Shown piece by piece: positions 59,316 to 64,000 of a stretch of DNA of 64,000 bases (the first letter of the stretch is position 1; each line of letters starts with the position of its first letter). The notes under the pieces were generated by a model. The model ran no database searches and had not been told where the DNA came from. It saw only the letters and a list, made by a program, of their open reading frames with translations. This stretch comes from Pseudomonas sp. W4I3 (GTDB lineage Bacteria > Pseudomonadota > Gammaproteobacteria > Pseudomonadales > Pseudomonadaceae), in assembly GCF_030816195.1 (NCBI RefSeq), contig NZ_JAUSXS010000001.1, forward strand, positions 953,501-1,017,500. Reading direction: 5' to 3'. Made by a program: the position numbers and the translations under genes.

Positions 59316-60411
59316 CGCAAACATCCCTAGCTGGAATTTCAATCCATTCAATTTCACCTTTTCCAGTCATAAACTCTCCTCGCTTAGAAAGTCTCGACTT
59401 ATAGGCATTGCCACCAGCAATGTAATTCAGTAGTTGCACGCAGCCGTACGACGCTGAAAAGAGTGACATGCTGTAAAGCCCACCACTACCTCCGATAACA
59501 TGAGTTTTCTTGATGCTAGATTCATGTATCTTATAGGACGGCTTCCAATCCGCTAACGCTACGGTAAAGAAATTAGTAGAGCAATCAACACAATTGGACT
59601 CGCCGGGAATATAAAAGTCTCCCGTGCTCATTAGATGCGCGTCAAAGCCTCCCGCTACATAGAGAGGAATATTTTTTCTCCACAAATATCGCCCGAGCTT
59701 GGCTGATGTATGGCCGATATACGGTTCGTCTGCCGTATTAACAACTAACGAGGCGTCATCTACAAGGCCAGAAAGATCAGTGAGCGGCAATAGTTTCTCC
59801 TGTATGCCAATTACATCAATTTCTGAATTTATTCTGAGAAGGTAGCGTTTTAGGGCATGAACTTTCGGCTGCCCTAATTCCGACTTTGAAAAATACGGAT
59901 GTCTTTCGGAAGAGTGCTGTTCAAGTTTTTTATCGTCTACAAGCGTGAGCTTTGAAACGCCTGCTCTGGCTAAGCTGATGGCAATTGAAGAGCCAATTGC
60001 ACCAATCCCAAAAATAACGCAGTGGGTATCCAAAATTCGCTTATGAGCAACTTCTGCAGGCACTCCAAAAATCCAATCCGACAGAAAATTAATCTGCCTT
60101 GAGTATCGAGAGTTCTGGTCTATATGAGATGGATGCTCTAGCACGCCATTGTCGATCAAGTATTGCAACGTCGATTTTAATTCGTCGGCATCCAACTCAA
60201 AATCAAGGCGTTCTAAATGGGTCGAAAGCGAATGAATTCCATCAAAGACTGACAATAATTCGCTGAAAGCAGGATCAATCTGGATAGATAGCTTTTGCCT
60301 AGTGTTAATATGATAAAACTGAATGGTACAAACATCAGTTTCAGTCATAGACACGTAAACATCCACGCTGTCTTTTATCTTTAAGACAGGATTCAGTGTG
60401 AAAGCGTCCAT
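59299..60411 (-). CDS. E1/ThiF-like RiPP-modifying enzyme 1
   Basis: 370-aa E1-like protein, a paralogue of the next gene. Residues about 10-95 are a beta-rich plus winged-helix-like region, a candidate RRE. Then the typical E1 start SRYSRQINFL (101-110) and Rossmann GIGAIGS (135-141). The ATP site is altered: VDDKKLEQHSSERHPYF has Ser-Ser-Glu where Ser-Asn-Leu is usual and RHP where HRQ is usual, but Arg170, Lys183 and Asp228 remain. Zinc pairs CVDC (274-277) and CDVC (365-368) are intact. It may be a weaker enzyme or a partner. It is 53 nt after the peptide gene, past a hairpin. Confidence 0.8.
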   Translation of the reverse strand: MDAFTLNPVLKIKDSVDVYVSMTETDVCTIQFYHINTRQKLSIQIDPAFSELLSVFDGIHSLSTHLERLDFELDADELKSTLQYLIDNGVLEHPSHIDQNSRYSRQINFLSDWIFGVPAEVAHKRILDTHCVIFGIGAIGSSIAISLARAGVSKLTLVDDKKLEQHSSERHPYFSKSELGQPKVHALKRYLLRINSEIDVIGIQEKLLPLTDLSGLVDDASLVVNTADEPYIGHTSAKLGRYLWRKNIPLYVAGGFDAHLMSTGDFYIPGESNCVDCSTNFFTVALADWKPSYKIHESSIKKTHVIGGSGGLYSMSLFSASYGCVQLLNYIAGGNAYKSRLSKRGEFMTGKGEIEWIEIPARDVCDVCGK

Positions 60412-60435
60412 TCTTCATCCTACCGGGAGGGAATG

Positions 60436-60455
60436 GGTGCCAAAATGTTGGCACC
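60436..60455 (-). promoter_or_regulatory. Hairpin between peptide gene and modification genes
   Basis: GGTGCCAA-AATG-TTGGCACC, a perfect 8-bp stem 9 nt after the peptide stop codon. There is no T-run, so it probably works as partial terminator, RNA stabiliser or processing site giving more peptide message than enzyme message. A hairpin in the same place follows mccA in microcin C operons. Confidence 0.6.
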
Positions 60456-60464
60456 ACTCCATAA

Positions 60465-60668
60465 TCAATATTGCAGTACGCCAGCATTCGCCTCGAGGTA
60501 CTCATCCCACGAATCCAAGCTGCCATCGTCGGACCCGATATCTGGGCGAGTGCATACCCTAGTGCAGCAATCGCTTCTACTGCCGGAACAAGTAGTAGTG
60601 TACTTTGTCCCAGCTTCAGGATGTTGATTTACCTCAGAAAACTTTAAACTTACCTTCTTTTTGACCAT
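60465..60668 (-). CDS. Putative RiPP precursor peptide
   Basis: 67-aa peptide. Basic start (MVKKKVSLKFSEVNQHPEAG, a likely leader), then a Thr/Ser/Cys cluster at 24-41 with Cys27, Cys34, Cys35 and Cys39 (TTTCSGSRSDCCTRVCTR), then an acidic tail at 42-67 (SDDGSLDSWDEYLEANAG) ending in Gln-Tyr. ATG 60668 has CGGAG 7 nt upstream, so it is translated. It is first in an operon with two E1-like enzymes. Pantocin and microcin C systems also couple a small peptide to an E1-like enzyme, but their precursors are unlike this one. Not recognised as any named family. Confidence 0.72.
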   Translation of the reverse strand: MVKKKVSLKFSEVNQHPEAGTKYTTTCSGSRSDCCTRVCTRPDIGSDDGSLDSWDEYLEANAGVLQY

Positions 60669-60761
60669 TGCTAACTCCGTTTACGTTATGGACACAGGGC
60701 AAAAACAATACCATAATGGCACAGTCATGTCACTCGCGGATTTTTAATACTGGAGTCACTC
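60669..60761. promoter_or_regulatory. Divergent promoter region of the peptide cluster
   Basis: 93 bp between two divergent start codons. Both sides have ribosome-binding sites (GGAG before the UvrA-like ATG at 60749-60755; CGGAG before the peptide). AT-rich hexamers (TAATAC for the plus side, CATAAC for the minus side) could be -10 elements, but no good -35 is clear. Confidence 0.4.
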
Positions 60762-62966
60762 ATGCACGGAAGTTCAAAAGAGAGGCTATTTGTCGTTAAT
60801 GGTGCAAAGACCAATAATCTGAAAAGTCTAAATGTGACGATCAGATTGAACTCCATAACAGCTATAACTGGTATTAGCGGAGGGGGGAAATCATCATTAG
60901 CATACGGTACATTGTACTCGATTTGTAAGCAACAGTTTAGCCAGCTTGAGTCCGGGACGTACGATCATGCGGTATACAATGTCGATGAGTTTCATGGTGC
61001 GCTTCCAGCAATAGCGCTAACGCAAAACAATTTTAACTCCAACCCCAGATCCACAATTTATTCGTATTTAGATATACCAAGCTATCTTTATTCAATCACT
61101 CCTAGTAGTGACACGAATATTGACCAGTCAATTCTTCGCTTGAACAAGCCCGGAAATGAGTGCCCTCATTGTGGCGGAAGCCGAGAGACGCTTTCACTGA
61201 GTGAGAACCTCTTAATCGACGACTCAAAATCTTTGAAGGATACGCCATTTAAATGCTGGACAGGCGCCAATCTCTCCAAATATGGGGCTCTCCTTAGTGC
61301 TTTTTGTGAGGATGAGGGAATCGACATAAGGAAGACCGTGCGAGAGCTACCAGCGGCTCACAAAAAAAAGATATTGGAGGGGGAATCCGCTAAAAAATAT
61401 AAAATAAGTTTTACCTTTTCCGGCAAGAGAAGAAGTAGAGAAGAACGGTATGTCGGACCGATGAAAACTTTGCAAGAATTCTCTCAAAGCAAAAACATAT
61501 CTCAATACGATGCTTATAGAAAGTTTTCCACGCCTTCCCCCTGCATGATGTGTGATTCTACGGGAGTTGATCGTGAAAAGTTCAAACGAAGCAAAATTGG
61601 CGAAATGTCACTTTTTGATATTTTAAGACTTCCAATTTCAGAATGCCTTGAAACTTTGAAGGTGTCTTGTCAAAATTTTTCTCCCGCTCTCGACTCCCTG
61701 ATTCATCAACTGGACACGTTGATGCAGCTTGAGCTTGGATATCTGACGTTAGCTCGCCAGATCCCAAGCCTGTCCGGTGGAGAATTACAGAAACTCCGGT
61801 TCGCCCAAATATGCAACACTCAAATTTCAGGCGTATTATTTGTCCTTGATGAAATATCTTCACAGGTCTCCAAAAATCACCACGAACTTCTCATCCAAAA
61901 AATGAAGGGGATTTGTGATCGCGGGAACACGATTGTACTGATTGAGCACAACGATTACTTCATCGCGTCTGCAGATCAAGTAATCTGTGTAGGACCAGGT
62001 CCAGGAGAGGAGGGCGGATATATAGTACCGTACCTACCTCCTCAACGCATAGAACCTCGAAATCATAAAGTGTTAGAAAAAGAAGATTTTTTTCAACTCC
62101 CTAAAGTATCTAATAACAATGTCGTAGGTGTGTCTGCTTCAGTACCGAGGGGCTCTATCACAGGCGTATGTGGTGTTTCAGGTTCAGGTAAGTCTTCATT
62201 CGCGTCCGCTATATCCCAATCCTTGCCACAAGTTAATTACGTATCACAAAAACAAATGCGCGGAAATATTAGATCAACAATTTCAACCGCGTTAGATTTG
62301 AGTGGCACGATTGCAAGCATTTACTCAAAGAATACGGGTGCGTCCAAAGAGTTATTCCTCCTGCAGCCAGGTAAACCCGGTTGCTGCGATGAATGTGGAG
62401 GCACAGGCGTTATTGAGTTCACGAGAACCTTCGAAAAAACCGTAAAAATTTCATGCCCGACTTGTGAAGGTGCGTTGTTCTCAAATAAAGTTGATGATAT
62501 CTGTATGTCAGGATTGAATATTAAGGATTTCTATTTTAGTGCTCTTCATTCTTTGCCAAAGGAGCTTGTAGGGCAAAGTAAGAAAATTGCAAGCATTGTA
62601 GGAATATCCGAAGCGCTAGGAATATCTCATCTAAGCGTAAGCAGAAAAATTGGAAGCTTGTCCGGTGGCGAATCTCGCCGAGTTAAACTATTACAGGCGT
62701 TAGTCTCACCAAATAAAGAGAAAACTCTAATTATAGATGAGCCTGGAGCAGGCCTTGACAGGCTATCTGCAATAAATGCTATACGCCATATACATCAGTA
62801 TGCCGAACGCTTTAAGGCGATTTTGGTCATTGACCATAAGCCTGAAATCCTGAATGAATGTGATTATCTACTGGAATTTGGGCCGGGAGCGGGGCCTGAT
62901 GGCGGAAAAGTAGTATATTTTGGGCCTCCGGTGTACAACAGATTAATAGGCGGCCAACAAGACTGA
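60762..62966 (+). CDS. UvrA-like double ATPase, candidate self-resistance protein
   Basis: 734-aa UvrA-family protein, about 200 aa shorter than UvrA. First half: Walker A GISGGGKSS (38-45), zinc-type CPHC (134-137) and CMMC (261-264), signature SLSGGELQ (336-343), Walker B VLFVLDEISS with Ile in place of the usual Pro, H-loop EHND (395-398). Second half: Walker A GVSGSGKSS (471-479), zinc CDECGGTG and CPTC (about 542-568), signature SLSGGESRR (632-640), Walker B LIIDEPGAGL (656-665). Both ATPase sites look functional, and the region between the first zinc pairs is unlike the UvrB-binding and insertion domains. Short UvrA homologues (DrrC type) protect producers from DNA-binding drugs. Divergent from the peptide gene. 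Confidence 0.82.
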   Translation: MHGSSKERLFVVNGAKTNNLKSLNVTIRLNSITAITGISGGGKSSLAYGTLYSICKQQFSQLESGTYDHAVYNVDEFHGALPAIALTQNNFNSNPRSTIYSYLDIPSYLYSITPSSDTNIDQSILRLNKPGNECPHCGGSRETLSLSENLLIDDSKSLKDTPFKCWTGANLSKYGALLSAFCEDEGIDIRKTVRELPAAHKKKILEGESAKKYKISFTFSGKRRSREERYVGPMKTLQEFSQSKNISQYDAYRKFSTPSPCMMCDSTGVDREKFKRSKIGEMSLFDILRLPISECLETLKVSCQNFSPALDSLIHQLDTLMQLELGYLTLARQIPSLSGGELQKLRFAQICNTQISGVLFVLDEISSQVSKNHHELLIQKMKGICDRGNTIVLIEHNDYFIASADQVICVGPGPGEEGGYIVPYLPPQRIEPRNHKVLEKEDFFQLPKVSNNNVVGVSASVPRGSITGVCGVSGSGKSSFASAISQSLPQVNYVSQKQMRGNIRSTISTALDLSGTIASIYSKNTGASKELFLLQPGKPGCCDECGGTGVIEFTRTFEKTVKISCPTCEGALFSNKVDDICMSGLNIKDFYFSALHSLPKELVGQSKKIASIVGISEALGISHLSVSRKIGSLSGGESRRVKLLQALVSPNKEKTLIIDEPGAGLDRLSAINAIRHIHQYAERFKAILVIDHKPEILNECDYLLEFGPGAGPDGGKVVYFGPPVYNRLIGGQQD

Positions 62967-62976
62967 ATAAATAGAT

Positions 62977-63001
62977 CTGCGGGGCCTAATCAGCCCCGCA
63001 G
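62977..63001. terminator. Hairpin after the UvrA-like gene
   Basis: CTGCGGGGC-CTAATCA-GCCCCGCAG, perfect 9-bp GC stem between the convergent UvrA-like and integrase-companion genes. It has no T-run, so termination is uncertain. Confidence 0.5.
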
Positions 63002-63304
63002 AGCTCGACTTTCAGTTTCCTGCGCTTTACAGTTTTTGAAAACCCATGAAGCTTTTAGACGCCTTGCGAGCAGCCGAATGGTAAGTAGATAGTAATAACG
63101 CGTCGATTCACTACGCCCGTATAGGCGATTGTTGAGAAACCATACCATATGCTTTTTCTGCCAAGCCCAAGGCGTATCTCGCTGCCAGCGCTCTGCGATT
63201 TCAGATTGAATCAGCTTCGCCTGACGCAAATGGCGTTTGCGCGTTGCGTGCGATCCGGTCAGGACGCCGGTCAGAAACAATTCCATATCGAAGGGCTTAC
63301 TCAT
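62990..63304 (-). CDS. Small basic protein coupled to the integrase
   Basis: 104-aa basic protein (MSKPFDMELFLTGVLTGSHATRKRHL...) with many Arg/Lys and Trp. Its start overlaps the integrase stop by 4 nt (ATGA), so it is translated with it. A segment like STRYYYLLTIRLLARRL looks like a core-binding (SAM-like) helix of phage integrases. Its function is unknown, possibly in the same recombination reaction. GC content rises here relative to the peptide cluster. Confidence 0.65.
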   Translation of the reverse strand: MSKPFDMELFLTGVLTGSHATRKRHLRQAKLIQSEIAERWQRDTPWAWQKKHMVWFLNNRLYGRSESTRYYYLLTIRLLARRLKASWVFKNCKAQETESRALRG

Positions 63305-64000
63305 GTCAGTCCTCCGATGTAGGCAGCGACCACATCAATCCTACCGTGCCCCAGCTCATAGCCGATTTGGCTTCGTGCTTCATAATCAAGACGCGGATCC
63401 ATCTGGCGGCATTGACCACCGTTGATAGGGGCGCCGTGTTGGGTGATTTGCTCGTAGCGCTCACATGCGTAAGCCGCTCGTAATTCATGGAAACCTTTGA
63501 GGTTGTATGCATGGAGAATGTCCCGCGCAGGGCGGACTATTTCCTGTAGAACGTTGAAGTAACTTTCGTGTGGCGCAATCAGGTTGCGGCTACCCGCAGG
63601 CGACACCTGCTTCGCAAATCCAAGCGATACTCGAACTTGCTCGTCCATCGTAATCCAGCGGGGTGCCGATGCACCGACACGGCCGCCTTTGGTGCCGTCT
63701 TGGACGTTGATCTCGCCGAATTCTCTAGCCTCCCGACTTAGCCGTGGTAGATCCGCCAAGATGGCCTCACGCAATCGCATGCCGGTGGCTCGCGCCAATA
63801 GAACGATAGCGGCGGCCCTTAGCTGATGATGGCTGCAAAGCGCATCGACGATCTGTCGAACCTGTCCGTGGTCCTGGCCCTGCGGCACCGAGTGCCGAAC
63901 CCCGGTGCGCTGCATACCCAACGCCTTGCTCGGACTTGGCAATTTCACGCACTGATCACCGCGAAGCGCCGCCATGGTCCTGTTAACGCTGGATAGCCGA
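63301..64000 (-). CDS. Tyrosine recombinase/integrase, partial (5' end outside window)
   Basis: C-terminal catalytic part of a tyrosine recombinase; the frame stays open to base 64000 (RLSSVNRTMAALRG upstream), so the Met at 63975 need not be the start. Catalytic pattern: Arg in LLARATGMRLREA, Lys in the TKGGRVGASAPRW region, His-x-x-Arg in FHELRAAYACERY, and His and Tyr in GYELGHGRIDVVAAYIG. It probably moves the element that carries the peptide cluster. Translationally coupled to the small basic protein. Confidence 0.82.
   Translation of the reverse strand, partial: RLSSVNRTMAALRGDQCVKLPSPSKALGMQRTGVRHSVPQGQDHGQVRQIVDALCSHHQLRAAAIVLLARATGMRLREAILADLPRLSREAREFGEINVQDGTKGGRVGASAPRWITMDEQVRVSLGFAKQVSPAGSRNLIAPHESYFNVLQEIVRPARDILHAYNLKGFHELRAAYACERYEQITQHGAPINGGQCRQMDPRLDYEARSQIGYELGHGRIDVVAAYIGGLT

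Noticed and set aside
60762..62966. UvrA-like gene as the chromosomal repair gene uvrA
   Set aside because: It is too short, AT-rich, has a changed first Walker B and sits within a mobile element.

Overview
This 64 kb window is a chromosomal segment of a fluorescent pseudomonad, most likely of the Pseudomonas fluorescens complex. The evidence is the gene content and order: tex beside ompR-envZ, a rimA-rimB-rimK operon, hslO-pckA, nudE-cysQ and rmlBACD. Codon use is GC-rich, and many intergenic gaps carry the paired inverted REP elements (REPINs with GTGGGAGGGGG arms) typical of this group. Assignments rest on reading motifs and translations; no database search was run.

Layout. 0-11 kb is sulfur and osmolyte metabolism: dcyD (cut by the window start), epsC-type serine acetyltransferase, a BetT-type transporter behind a perfect 30-bp palindrome, an aldo/keto reductase, the taurine operon tauABCD and gshA. 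11-20.8 kb holds a thioesterase and tex, ompR-envZ, rimABK (c-di-GMP-linked ribosome modification), hslR, a PAP2 phosphatase and hslO. 20.9-30.3 kb holds pckA, an EamA transporter, a DUF1493-like pair, a YhfG-Fic antitoxin-toxin pair, a YfaP-like secreted TPR protein, a RecQ-family helicase, a thioesterase and a glycine-zipper protein. 30.5-40.5 kb holds fdhD with a YdeP-type molybdoenzyme, a BON-LysM protein, an HAD nucleotidase, nudE-cysQ, a thioesterase and dctBD. 40.5-48.6 kb holds rmlBACD, a 969-residue kinase plus PLP-lyase fusion and aguA. 48.7-57.9 kb holds a TonB receptor, an OprD porin, a CHASE2/M48-peptidase operon and a divergent SDR/TetR pair.

The part unlike the rest is 58.04-64.0 kb. 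A tRNA-3'-end-like fragment abutting a 15-bp-stem terminator marks its left edge. A tyrosine recombinase, continuing past the window end, lies at the right. Between them is an AT-rich block without REP elements. It encodes a 67-residue Cys/Thr-rich peptide with an acidic tail, two E1/ThiF-like adenylating enzymes with N-terminal domains that could be RiPP recognition elements, and, divergently, a 734-residue UvrA-like double ATPase. I interpret this as an undescribed ribosomally made, modified peptide (RiPP) system in which the E1-like enzymes modify the peptide and the UvrA-like protein gives self-protection. If so, the product may act on DNA or a DNA-bound enzyme. No YcaO, lanthionine synthetase, radical SAM enzyme, exporter or peptidase is visible in the sequenced part of the island.

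Other points worth attention are two orphan intrinsic terminators that suggest small RNAs (about 30.35-30.45 kb and 51.05-51.14 kb), two clean operator-like palindromes (1826-1855 and 4045-4066), and a hairpin between the peptide gene and its modification genes.
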